Assembly (NCBI GenBank): GCA_947177415.1
Contig: CAMWUK010000015.1
Span: 1 to 49,345 of the forward strand
Length of the DNA stretch: 49,345 nucleotides
Origin: an uncultured Clostridiaceae bacterium
GTDB taxonomy: Bacteria > Bacillota > Clostridia > Lachnospirales > Lachnospiraceae
Reading direction: 5' to 3'
Shown: positions 1 to 7,493 of the stretch, piece by piece
Position numbering within the stretch: position 1 is the first letter of the stretch
How the letters are laid out: each line of letters opens with the position of its first letter
Position numbers and translations under genes: made by a program
The notes under the pieces: model-generated
Database searches by the model: none
Told to the model about the DNA's origin: nothing
The model's input: only the letters and a program-made list of their open reading frames with translations

Positions 1-53
1 TTGTAAAACTCGGATTTGTCAAGCAAATCCTCGAGTATGTTCTGAACAGTTAC
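1..53. repeat. Right end of a GTTAC-terminated modular repeat, cut by the window edge
   Basis: All 53 bases are identical to 34276-34328, the right part of the complete 124-bp element at 34205-34328. It holds the third hairpin (GGATTTG / CAAATCC) and the terminus CTGAACAGTTAC. The following eight bases, CTCTAAAC, are the expected right copy of a target duplication whose left copy would lie outside the window. Confidence 0.85.
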
Positions 54-165
54 CTCTAAACTACAAATCAATTAAAATTGTCAATATGAAATGCTAATAG
101 CAAATAGGACATTTCCTGCATCTGGGTTATTGTGTTGTCTATCTCTCCAATAGACCGGAAATACC

Positions 166-681
166 TTATTCTTCCATATCATGAAATACTGTGTGAGTAT
201 GTGTTTTATAATCTATTAAACGCCATACTTCAGCTTTTCTTGATGCAAAAGTAAAGGTCTCAAAAAGCACTCCATTAGAAAATGCAATGCGGATATCTCC
301 AAAAGTTGATACTGCAACATCTAAAACAATAGCATTTAACATTTTTACATTCAGTGTCTTGGATGTGACATCAAAAATACTACTTTCCTCATCTTTTCGA
401 TCAAAAATGTCATATTCCCAATTATCCGGAACAGAATGACTATATGGCTCATAAATATCATGTGACCCTAAAATAATTGCATCATCTTTTGTAAAACGCC
501 ATTGGGTTTGAACATGCAGAGAAAAGTCTGCTACATTGATTTCTCTGCCTCTACTTACAAAAGTATAATCATCACCAATAAAAAGGCACAACATATCACT
601 AGCACGTGATATACAATTAAATTTTTTATTCATCAAACACTTCAGATTTTCTTCAAATACATTCTTTCCAAGTTTTAACAT
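166..681 (-). CDS. Hypothetical protein, 171 aa
   Basis: I do not recognise this protein. It is soluble, mixed alpha/beta, with no signal peptide or membrane segment. An aromatic- and acid-rich middle (YDIFDRKDEESSIFD) precedes a C-terminal beta-rich part ending near WRLIDYKTHTHT. The start is supported by AAGGAAAC six bases before the ATG. It stands alone, with a transposed repeat (794-938) upstream. Size and neighbourhood resemble small immunity-type or SMI1-like accessory proteins, but nothing in the sequence proves this. Confidence 0.7.
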   Translation of the reverse strand: MLKLGKNVFEENLKCLMNKKFNCISRASDMLCLFIGDDYTFVSRGREINVADFSLHVQTQWRFTKDDAIILGSHDIYEPYSHSVPDNWEYDIFDRKDEESSIFDVTSKTLNVKMLNAIVLDVAVSTFGDIRIAFSNGVLFETFTFASRKAEVWRLIDYKTHTHTVFHDMEE

Positions 682-793
682 AATTGTTTCCTTATAATTC
701 CAATTTTATCACTTTGATATGTTTAAGTATATATCAAAAATATGAAATTTTCAACCGTTCTAGCCGACCATGGAATCCTCTAATATTCATATT

Positions 794-938
794 GTTACTG
801 TTCACACCTACGGTGCTAACAGTAACGGAATCCAGCCTATTTATAATTCGCCTTCGGCGAAAGGCTGGATTCTTGGCTGTTCTATGTTCTTGGCACATAG
901 CTTGACAGCAAGTGTCAAGCTTGTGAGTGAACAGTAAC
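794..938. mobile_element. 145-bp MITE-like element, family A, copy 1
   Basis: Ends are GTTACTGTTCAC and GTGAACAGTAAC, flanked by perfect 8-bp repeats TTCATATT (786-793 and 939-946). Inside, in order: a terminal hairpin ending TAACAGTAAC, a stem GGAATCCAGCC / GGCTGGATTC capped by TTCGCCTTCGGCGAA, a linker, and a stem AGCTTGACA / TGTCAAGCT. Other copies are at 40871, 47069 and 48419. No protein can be supported in it. It fills most of the 289-base gap between neighbouring genes. Confidence 0.93.
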
Positions 939-970
939 TTCATATTTTTCTACCTTTTCATACTATATCA

Positions 971-2206
971 CTACCCTGGATAACCCATCTTTGCTCTCCA
1001 CTTTGCCTGCTGTGCAAAGTATTCTTCTTCTGTAAGATTCTGCTCTTTAAGAAGATTTTTCCACATTATTTGTGCAATTTCACTTACTGTATATAGTGGT
1101 CCACCTGGATACTCGCAACATATTTTTTCTCCATTGTATTTGGGATGTACTTTCTTATAACTATCTTCATAAGCATCCCAATCGGTTATCTTATGTAATT
1201 TTGCCTTATTTGCTGCCATAAGTTCCATCTGCATTTGATACATTTCTTCAGCCGTATAAAATTTTGTGCCCAATGGATTCATATATTGTGCCCACTGAAT
1301 CTTTTCCTTATCTATATACATAGAATCTCCCACAGTAATGGAATAGTCAGGAACCCCTTTATTTGTTCCTTCCACAAATTCCATGAATCCATCCATATCA
1401 ATCTCATCATTCAAAAAATCTGTCCAAAAATTTTCATGAGCCGCAAACCTCAGATTCCAGTCCGAAGGAAACTGACCAATAAATTCCATAACTTTATCAT
1501 ACTGTTCCTTATTATCAAAGGTAATAGACCACTCATATCCTTCTAATTGTCCAGCTTTCCGACAAAAGATATCTTCCTTGGTATACCAGGTAACATAGAG
1601 AATATGCTCTTTGGGATTATTCGTTGGATAAGAACAGAAAGTGGATTCTATAGTAAGGAGGCTGCTTGCATTCTCAATAACAACTTGTTCTTTCTGCACC
1701 TTCTCTATCTCTCTTCTTTGCTGTTCTTCCCTCATCAGTTCCTTAATAGCTTCCTCTATGGAATCAAACTTCTCAAGGAACTCATCCCACTCTTTTTCTG
1801 TAAATGACTGTGCACCTATCTGGTATGTAGCTTCTGTATCCCCATTCTGGATTTTTATAAATATTTCATTGATTTTTTGTTCCAGAAATTTCTGATAGTT
1901 TTCTGCCTGTTCTCCCATCTCTGTAGAAACGGTTTCAAAATGGTCACTCAGCTTCTTACAGTCTTCATACTGGTTATAAATACCAGCATCCATCATGGCA
2001 TTTCCTAAAACTTCTTCATCCTTACATTCTGCTATGGAAACTGCACTTGTGCTGTCCTCTGGTACATTGGTATTCAAGACACCCATCTGAAATGATTTAC
2101 CTGGTTTCGTGCCCTCATATAGGCTACATTCCGCACTGTACTTTGTATTTTCTTTTCTTTGATAGGATGGTAAATAGGCGGAACTTACATAGTTGCTTAT
2201 CTGCAT
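971..2206 (-). CDS. Uncharacterised Lachnospiraceae protein, 411 aa
   Basis: The start is the ATG preceded by GGAAAGGAGAAAGT; the reading frame opens 10 codons earlier but without a ribosome site. Visible features: an N-terminal tail starting MQISNYVSSAY, a Glu/Lys-rich helical part (residues about 90-190) that could form a coiled coil, then a globular, tryptophan-rich half ending in an LTEEEYFAQQAKWRAKMGYPG-like tail. No signal peptide. The opening (motif SNYVSSAY) resembles a family of large uncharacterised proteins found in several copies per Lachnospiraceae genome; that is memory, not proof. Function unknown. Confidence 0.75.
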   Translation of the reverse strand: MQISNYVSSAYLPSYQRKENTKYSAECSLYEGTKPGKSFQMGVLNTNVPEDSTSAVSIAECKDEEVLGNAMMDAGIYNQYEDCKKLSDHFETVSTEMGEQAENYQKFLEQKINEIFIKIQNGDTEATYQIGAQSFTEKEWDEFLEKFDSIEEAIKELMREEQQRREIEKVQKEQVVIENASSLLTIESTFCSYPTNNPKEHILYVTWYTKEDIFCRKAGQLEGYEWSITFDNKEQYDKVMEFIGQFPSDWNLRFAAHENFWTDFLNDEIDMDGFMEFVEGTNKGVPDYSITVGDSMYIDKEKIQWAQYMNPLGTKFYTAEEMYQMQMELMAANKAKLHKITDWDAYEDSYKKVHPKYNGEKICCEYPGGPLYTVSEIAQIMWKNLLKEQNLTEEEYFAQQAKWRAKMGYPG

Positions 2207-2356
2207 ACTTTCTCCTTTCCGCAGTCCTTCTGGCAATCAGGACTGCACCACTTTCCTAAAAGGTCCAAGTGATATATATTTTTTATAGAACAAAGTGGGC
2301 AAGCCCACATCAACTCCCCTAACCCCTCATTCATGAGGAGATTGCACACTTTGCGT

Positions 2357-2521
2357 GACAGATGCGTGTTGCATGTTTTTTGCAACAATATTCCTTACGC
2401 ATCTGTGCACATCCTAAGCGGAGCGTTTTTACTTTATAGGACGAACTTTCCTATAAAGTAAAAATAGCATTATGTTTTCATTTGCATTACTCATCCATGA
2501 AAACATAACGCTATCCTTAGC
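2357..2521. other. Chain of hairpins and a three-way junction upstream of the 411-aa gene
   Basis: 2357-2409 folds as CAGATGCGT / ACGCATCTG around an inner TTGCA / TGCAA. 2413-2521 is closed by CTAAG...AGCG pairing with CGCT...CTTAG, and contains two hairpins: TTTTTACTTTATAGGA with its complement, and TTATGTTTTCAT with ATGAAAACATAA. Together with the element at 2531-2717 this fills the 700-base gene-free stretch 2207-2906. No flanking target duplication was found for this part. Confidence 0.7.
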
Positions 2522-2530
2522 TAAATTATT

Positions 2531-2717
2531 GTACGAGTTCAGCCAGGTTCATTCATAAAGTGCCAGAATATACAAATCGGCTAAGAATATTCTTTTTGGC
2601 TGGACACTTTATTCATGAATGACGTTAAGCACATAAAAGTATATGCACAAATTGCCCTCTATGAGCAAGCTCACTCGTGCAATTTGCACATATACTTTTA
2701 CCCGGCTGAACTGTTAC
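2531..2717. mobile_element. 187-bp MITE-like element, class II
   Basis: Ends GTACGAGTTCAGCC and GGCTGAACTGTTAC are inverted copies with small changes. Perfect 8-bp flanking repeats AAATTATT lie at 2523-2530 and 2718-2725. Inside are two hairpins: CATAAAGTGCCAG with CTGGACACTTTATTCATG (cap begins AATATACA) and AAAAGTATATGCACAAATTGC-type arms at about 2636-2700. The CCAGAATATACA cap recurs at 37898 and 34122. Confidence 0.9.
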
Positions 2718-2906
2718 AAATTATTTATTCAATTTGCATAATAATCTCTAATGCAATTCTCTCCTAGTATATGTATCGGATAATACTTATAATTAATTAA
2801 TACATATCCTTGTATCAATTAGGCTCACCACAAAAATCTCATCATCTTTGAATCAAACTGTAATATTTTTCTCTGTTACATAACTCCAGACCCCTTTTGT
2901 AAGATA

Positions 2907-3404
2907 TCAACAAACTAACACTAAAACTGCACATCCCTTTTCTGACATTCTCAGATAAAACTTTTTCATACGTTCAAAGCAATCACGCAATTCCTCTATA
3001 ATCTCATCTTCTTCATCTTCGTATTCCCAAATATCAGGATAAATATTATTTTTAGCAAAATCACTCATATTGAATTTCTCAATATATTCTTCAAAATTAA
3101 GTTCCTGTAAAGCTTCTGCAATCGCCTTAACTCTATCTGCTCGTATACCAAATGCATCTTCCGAAATCACAAACTGCCCTACAATCGCTTCATTAATCAA
3201 ATTATTTTCAACTGGCTCACCAGCTGATTTACCTAACAGTAGAAAATGTAGTGCATCCCACATTTTATCTATATCACATGAATCTAAATTTCTATTTTCT
3301 TGTAACTCCTCCACATTCCTCCAACCACTCCCAATTTCTTCATAGTTTTTGAGTTTTTCTAATTCTTCATCTGTTGTCTGCTGATAAATTGCAATAATAC
3401 CCAT
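2907..3404 (-). CDS. DUF1877 (YfbM-like) family protein, 165 aa
   Basis: The opening MGIIAIYQQ, the motif WDALHFLLLGK at about 49-59, the segment IVGQFVISEDAFGIRADRVKAI and the C-terminal FYLRMSEKGCAVLVLVC match the DUF1877 / YfbM family (usually 150-170 aa, cytosolic, function unknown). AGGAGG lies ahead of the ATG. In some genomes this family sits beside polymorphic toxin or SMI1-type genes, but no toxin is visible here. It appears monocistronic, with long AT-rich flanks. Confidence 0.85.
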   Translation of the reverse strand: MGIIAIYQQTTDEELEKLKNYEEIGSGWRNVEELQENRNLDSCDIDKMWDALHFLLLGKSAGEPVENNLINEAIVGQFVISEDAFGIRADRVKAIAEALQELNFEEYIEKFNMSDFAKNNIYPDIWEYEDEEDEIIEELRDCFERMKKFYLRMSEKGCAVLVLVC

Positions 3405-3846
3405 TTGTTTTCCTCCTAAATAAAATAATCATTCCGCACCTTATTGTACTATGTAATAAATTTCCTGTCTACTCTATTTTATAGACTATAATTTGATCCA
3501 TTCTATAACCCCAAATTTGTAGTTATGGCAACCAAAATAATAAATCCAAAACACATATAATAGTATTTTTTAATTTATCATTTGTTTTGCATAATTTAAA
3601 TATAGCACCTAACAAGAGATAGACACTAATAACTATTATATCTTATCTTCATACAATCCGCAACCACTTAAATATGCCCACAACACTTAATGACAACTTA
3701 CAAATATCAGAAAATATATAGGATAGTTGGAAATATAATAATATCATATTCCTACAAAATTCGCGATTTTTCAATTGTTTAATAGTCAAAATATAACATA
3801 TTGTTAATAATAGTAGTTTGCTCAAAATACAATGAAAGGATTTAAT
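3405..3846. other. AT-rich gene-free stretch
   Basis: About 440 bases of very AT-rich DNA with no open frame, repeat or strong hairpin that I can support. Just before the next gene, TTTCAA and TATAAC 17 bases apart (about 3771-3799) could be a weak plus-strand promoter. This stretch probably contains the left edge of the integrated element scar that follows. Confidence 0.45.
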
Positions 3847-4197
3847 ATGAGTAATAAAGCTAAGATACAGAAAGAAGCCAAGAAATTAAATCCTATGGAT
3901 GATTTGATGACTAGTACTATTCTCACTACTGATATTCTAAAAGAGGACGGTTATCCCGATGTGCAGATATTTATGCGTACTTTCCGAGAAATGGAAAGCG
4001 TTGTGGAACAGTATAACCGTGACCTTGCCGAGTGGGAATACCAAATCAGCAGGAAACCGACAACCGCCGCTAAAGAACAGTGCAGACCGCCTGAAAAGCA
4101 GAGCGTGTTAAAACATCTGCGTGAGATACAGGAACGCAACAAGCAGAAACCGCCGCAAAAACAGCGTAATAAATCCTTTGACAGAGATAGCCGTTAG
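3847..4197 (+). CDS. Mobile-element-associated hypothetical protein, 116 aa
   Basis: The start is the ATG following AAAGGATTTAAT; an in-frame ATG five codons upstream lacks a ribosome site. The protein is charged and helical (motif FREMESVVEQYNRDLAEWEYQ) with a basic, Gln/Pro/Lys-rich tail. No family can be named with certainty. Its GC-richer codons (GCC, CGC, CCG) differ from neighbouring AT-rich genes but match the following minus-strand cluster. Such proteins are common accessory products of Tn916-like or related conjugative elements of Firmicutes. Confidence 0.6.
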   Translation: MSNKAKIQKEAKKLNPMDDLMTSTILTTDILKEDGYPDVQIFMRTFREMESVVEQYNRDLAEWEYQISRKPTTAAKEQCRPPEKQSVLKHLREIQERNKQKPPQKQRNKSFDRDSR

Positions 4198-4203
4198 GCA
4201 TTG

Positions 4204-4238
4204 AAAAACCGCCATTATGGTGTTATCCATAGTGGCGG
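4204..4238 (-). terminator. Rho-independent terminator of the KTR/ABC/MerR operon
   Basis: On the minus strand, a 12-bp stem (CCGCCACTATGG with CCATAATGGCGG, one mismatch) with a 6-base loop is followed by TTTTT. It lies 9 bases past the KTR gene stop. Confidence 0.85.
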
Positions 4239-4247
4239 CATACATAA

Positions 4248-4415
4248 TCATTTACTGCCTGCAAGTGTAATTTTCATATCCTGAACATCGATGATTGTTT
4301 CTTTCTTGCACTTCGGACAATACAGAGGGAAATTTTTTAGTTCGGTATTTTCCCGTATCATTGTTCGGGTTTTATTGCCACAGACAGGGCAAAGTATCCA
4401 TTGTGTTTTGCTCAA
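4248..4415 (-). CDS. Cysteine-rich KTR domain protein, 55 aa
   Basis: Two CxxC knuckles (CPVC at about residues 9-12 and CPKC at about 33-36) and the KTR...IRENTELKNFPLYCP signature match the Cys_rich_KTR family of small zinc-binding proteins carried by conjugative transposons. I place the start at the TTG eight bases after GGAGG, giving a protein opening MSKTQW, the usual family start; an earlier in-frame TTG overlaps the ribosome site. It is last in the operon, 16 bases after the permease. Role unknown. Confidence 0.85.
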   Translation of the reverse strand: MSKTQWILCPVCGNKTRTMIRENTELKNFPLYCPKCKKETIIDVQDMKITLAGSK

Positions 4416-4431
4416 AACTTTTCCCTCCAAA

Positions 4432-5148
4432 CTATTTTGCTTTTTGTTTTTTCAAAACTATTCCACATACAATTACCGCTGCAAAAAAGATAAAGATTAG
4501 ATACCATAGATTTTCAAAGCAAAATCCATTATCCAACATCAATCGGTATCCCCAAGAGGCAGGGAAAATACGCCCTATGGCTTCAAGAAAATCGGGTAGC
4601 AAGTCGATAGGGAACATAATCCCCGAAAGCATAATTGAGGGCAAAAACACTAATTGTGCTATCATCGTCAGTTTCGCTTGATTTTTTACCGTCAACCCTA
4701 AAACACTTCCAATGCTTAACGAAACAATAATGTATATAGCAAGTGCAAGAAAGAAAAACGGAAGTTGCGTCGGCAAAGTTGCTTCAAATAGAATAGGGGC
4801 AAGTAGCACTATCATAATACAGGTAATCATCAAATGAACAAATGCCGAAAGGAACATTGTAACAAGTCCTAAATAGATAGGTACTCCGTTTGCTTTATAA
4901 ACCTTTTTTATGTCGCTTCCGTAAGTTTCAATCAACGACGGCGGTAATCCGATAAATGCCCCCATTGAAACACTCATTACAATCATAGATTGTATTAGTG
5001 TACTTCCCATTTCGGGCATAACGGAAGTAAAAATACCGCCCATAAGAAGAAAGAAAATAAGGGGAATGATATAGCAGGTAACTAAGAGGGACTTACTTCG
5101 TATATCCAATTTCCACTGTAACGCTACACCATATAAAAAACCGTTCAT
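4432..5148 (-). CDS. ABC-2 type transporter permease, 238 aa
   Basis: The protein shows about six hydrophobic segments, beginning near residue 24 (YIIPLIFFLLMGGIF), with the ABC-2 family's conserved late segment LSGIMFPIDLLPDFLEAIGRIFPASW before the last helix. It is the membrane half of a heterologous exporter; its ATPase gene overlaps it by four bases (ATGA), so the two are translationally coupled. The small size and the MerR regulator suggest export of a drug or peptide. The substrate cannot be read from sequence. Confidence 0.88.
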   Translation of the reverse strand: MNGFLYGVALQWKLDIRSKSLLVTCYIIPLIFFLLMGGIFTSVMPEMGSTLIQSMIVMSVSMGAFIGLPPSLIETYGSDIKKVYKANGVPIYLGLVTMFLSAFVHLMITCIMIVLLAPILFEATLPTQLPFFFLALAIYIIVSLSIGSVLGLTVKNQAKLTMIAQLVFLPSIMLSGIMFPIDLLPDFLEAIGRIFPASWGYRLMLDNGFCFENLWYLIFIFFAAVIVCGIVLKKQKAK

Positions 5149-5963
5149 TCTGTTTCCCTCCTTGCCATTTCGATAAAATGTTGTTCAAGTGTACCACGGT
5201 CAACTTTAATATCCAATATATGAATTTCTTTTTGCTTCAAATCATTAAGTAAGGAAACCAAAGTATCTTCAATATTATCTGTTTCAAAAGTGCTGTTCCC
5301 TTGTTGCGTTTTGATATGGATAAAATACTTTTCCCCAATCTTATCTGTCAGTTCTGTCGCTGTGCCACAAAAGGCAATATTCCCATTATTCAAAATTACA
5401 ATGCGGTCACATAAGTTTTCCACTTCTGCCATATCGTGACTTGCCAAAACAATCGTTTTCCCTTGTGACTTGAGTTTACGAATTTGCTCGTGAAGTGAAA
5501 CCCTACCCTCAACATCAAGCCCCGCAGTCGGCTCATCAAGAAAAATAATATCTGGATTACCAATAAGTGCAAGGGCAAGATGTAATCGCCTTTTTTGTCC
5601 TGTGGATAGTTGGATGTACTGTTTCTTCTCAATTTCTTTAATGCCAAGAGCGTTAAGCATAGTGAAATCAATCTTTGCCTTGTTCCATTGTGAAAATAAT
5701 CTTACAGCCTCCATCGGTTTGATATGGGCAGGTAAAGATGATGATTGCAACTGAATACCCATTTTCCCGTTTACCGTAATTGTACCGCTATCATATTTTC
5801 TCAAACCCTCAATACATTCAAGGGCTGTCGTTTTTCCTGCACCATTTACACCAAGCAGAGCGAAAGTTTCTCCCTTTTCAATTTCAAAATCAAGTCCATT
5901 GAGAACAATGTTGCTGCCATAGCTTTTCTTTAATCCACGAACTTGTATTGCACCATTCATCAT
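5145..5963 (-). CDS. ABC transporter ATP-binding protein, 272 aa
   Basis: All nucleotide-binding motifs are present: Walker A GVNGAGKTT (about 38-46), signature LSTGQKRRL (about 117-125), Walker B IIFLDEP with D-loop TAGLD, and switch His in ASHDMAE. A C-terminal accessory part follows (about 200-272). It partners the overlapping permease. Two ATGs lie in tandem after GAGGGGGTGG; the second (5960) has better spacing. The start overlaps the stop of the upstream MerR gene, so regulator, ATPase and permease form one operon. Confidence 0.93.
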   Translation of the reverse strand: MMNGAIQVRGLKKSYGSNIVLNGLDFEIEKGETFALLGVNGAGKTTALECIEGLRKYDSGTITVNGKMGIQLQSSSLPAHIKPMEAVRLFSQWNKAKIDFTMLNALGIKEIEKKQYIQLSTGQKRRLHLALALIGNPDIIFLDEPTAGLDVEGRVSLHEQIRKLKSQGKTIVLASHDMAEVENLCDRIVILNNGNIAFCGTATELTDKIGEKYFIHIKTQQGNSTFETDNIEDTLVSLLNDLKQKEIHILDIKVDRGTLEQHFIEMARRETE

Positions 5964-6757
5964 TCCACCCCCTCAAACGGATTTTCTCCAAGTCTTGAAA
6001 AGTAGACTTGCAAAGCCGGTTCTAAATAGTCGTTTACAATTTTTTGTCTTTCTTCCCAAGCATTTGTAGCGGTATCAATATTGCCGACCTCCATCAATTT
6101 TGGAAGCATACTCATATCACCGTTCGTAAATTCTGTAATCAAACCCCAATACTCTTTTACAATTCGTTGGCATTTCTCACTTTCAGGGGACACACTTGCC
6201 TTTTGAAGTTCTATAATTTCATTACTCAAACGATTAAATCTATCCATAAAATTCAAACCGCTTTCCTTATCAAACCGATTACGGATATGGTCAAGCGTAT
6301 CATCATCAAAACGCTTAATGAGATAGTAAGAGTCGTTTTTCATTTGCAGATTGACAATAATATCTGCATACTTCTTAAAATTGACTGTCTGCATTTGTAA
6401 CACTTCTTCCTTTAACTGTTCGATTGCTGTCAAAGAAGCTGTTAGCTCTTCTATTTTCTCTCGTATGCTATCTGCCTGTTCGGTAAGGGCGGTTGCCACA
6501 TCAGTCGGTGTTTCTAAAGAAATTAAGCGATGCTTTATATCATCCAAAGAAAAACCCAATGATTTCAAAGATATAATTTGATGAAGTATAACTAAATCTT
6601 TATCTGTATAAAGTCTTCGCCCACCTTCACTTTCTGCCGAAGGGGATAACAAACCTTCCTTATCATAGTATTGCAATGTACGGACAGTAACTCCTATTTT
6701 CTTTGCAACCTCTCCAACCGTCATAAACCCAAGCGGTATTGCTCTGTGTTTTGCCAT
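5960..6757 (-). CDS. MerR family transcriptional regulator, 265 aa
   Basis: The N-terminal winged helix-turn-helix (MTVGEVAKKIGVTVRTLQYYDKEGL, residues 12-36) and GRRLY wing are classic MerR. A dimerisation coiled coil follows (about 85-125). The C-terminal region (about 140-260) resembles the TipAS-like ligand-binding fold of drug-sensing MerR proteins (inferred). AGGAGG precedes the ATG. It probably senses a compound and activates its own operon, whose promoter has the stretched 19-base spacer typical of MerR targets. Confidence 0.92.
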   Translation of the reverse strand: MAKHRAIPLGFMTVGEVAKKIGVTVRTLQYYDKEGLLSPSAESEGGRRLYTDKDLVILHQIISLKSLGFSLDDIKHRLISLETPTDVATALTEQADSIREKIEELTASLTAIEQLKEEVLQMQTVNFKKYADIIVNLQMKNDSYYLIKRFDDDTLDHIRNRFDKESGLNFMDRFNRLSNEIIELQKASVSPESEKCQRIVKEYWGLITEFTNGDMSMLPKLMEVGNIDTATNAWEERQKIVNDYLEPALQVYFSRLGENPFEGVE

Positions 6758-6779
6758 AATTGCCTACCTCCTATGATAT

Positions 6780-6810
6780 ATTATACATCATTACGTTACG
6801 TCACAAACAA
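6780..6810 (-). promoter_or_regulatory. MerR-type promoter with 19-bp spacer and operator
   Basis: Minus-strand -35 TTGTTT (6805-6810) and -10 TATAAT (6780-6785) are 19 bases apart, too far for normal sigma-70 use but diagnostic of MerR-activated promoters. The spacer contains the near-palindrome TGACGTAACGTAA. It lies just upstream of the MerR ribosome site. Confidence 0.82.
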
Positions 6811-6820
6811 GACCTTTTTC

Positions 6821-6853
6821 AAAAAATTTGCGGCAGAGATTTCTCCCTGCCGC
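6821..6853 (-). terminator. Terminator of the tnpV remnant
   Basis: A minus-strand 7-bp stem GCGGCAG / CTGCCGC with 10-base loop is followed by AAATTTTTT. It lies nine bases after the tnpV remnant's stop codon. Confidence 0.75.
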
Positions 6854-6861
6854 CTTTCTAC

Positions 6862-7012
6862 TTATGCAAAGATAATTTCCTTTTCTACAATTTCCTTTGC
6901 ACACGCTCGTATGTTATTCATTCTCTGCACCCATTCTAAGGCGTTTTCCGACTTTAAGTTCTGTAATACCTTGCGACTGCTTCATTTGTTCTGTGAGCCT
7001 TTCCATACGCTC
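6862..7012 (-). pseudogene. tnpV C-terminal remnant
   Basis: Minus-strand translation with one frame change gives ERMERLTEQMKQSQGITE, then ALEWVQRMNNIRACAKEIV and a terminal EKEIIFA stop. This is the C-terminus of TnpV, a roughly 110-120 aa accessory protein of Firmicute conjugative transposons. The N-terminal half is missing or unrecognisable. A further short minus-strand frame (MVKQMKYFISEKESKEVEL) lies at about 7035-7110 and is also interrupted. With the KTR gene, this marks the region as a decayed mobile element. Together they account for the 370 bases between the MerR and 111-aa genes. Confidence 0.75.
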
Positions 7013-7126
7013 TTGCACTCATCACTATACGCACCCTTTGAAATCCCAGATAACAAGTTCCACCTCTTTGCTTTCTTTTTCACTAATAAAATACTTCATT
7101 TGCTTCACCATAAAATAGGAATTTAA

Positions 7127-7462
7127 TCAACTGTTGCAATATTTTGCAAAGAAACCATAACACACCCATTTTTCAATGTAAGCAACAATTTCCTTTTTGG
7201 ATTTGGACGAAACATATTCTAAGGGACAATCCCACTTATAATCTTTGACAAGCATTAAAATATAATTTCCGTTTGCATCATAATTGGGATACCACCCTAA
7301 ATCAATAATCAAATTTTCTTTTTCATGGCAGAGCTGTAATAGATCCTCGTGCAATTCAAACAAATCACTTTCTCCATGTATCTCTCTATCATATTCTGTG
7401 AAATTATTGTATTCTATTTTCCATCCTGCTTGAAGCCGTAGCGGTTGTAATTCGTAATACAT
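7127..7462 (-). CDS. Hypothetical protein, 111 aa
   Basis: A small soluble protein with an aromatic-rich N-terminus (LQAGWKIEYNNF) and central LIIDLGWYPNYDANGNYILMLV. I recognise the shape of a small accessory (immunity-like) family also seen in Bacilli, but cannot name it. GAGGAAGG lies ahead of the ATG. Immediately after its stop comes TTAAATTCCTATTTTATGG, resembling the inverted-repeat sites that separate the accessory genes further on. Confidence 0.7.
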   Translation of the reverse strand: MYYELQPLRLQAGWKIEYNNFTEYDREIHGESDLFELHEDLLQLCHEKENLIIDLGWYPNYDANGNYILMLVKDYKWDCPLEYVSSKSKKEIVAYIEKWVCYGFFAKYCNS

Positions 7463-7493
7463 TTACCTTCCTCACAAATTCTTGTTTGTATAC

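Noticed and set aside
794-938. The hairpin elements as ordinary Rho-independent terminators
   Set aside because: They lack T-runs after the stems, have inverted ends and 8-bp duplications, and occur also upstream of genes.
734-943. Open frame of 69 aa on the minus strand
   Set aside because: It is the translation of the family A element; matching frames appear at other copies (for example 46988-47173). No ribosome site.
2197-2388. Cysteine-containing 63-aa frame upstream of the 411-aa gene
   Set aside because: It covers hairpin DNA and the real gene's ribosome site, has no site of its own, and would overlap the supported start.
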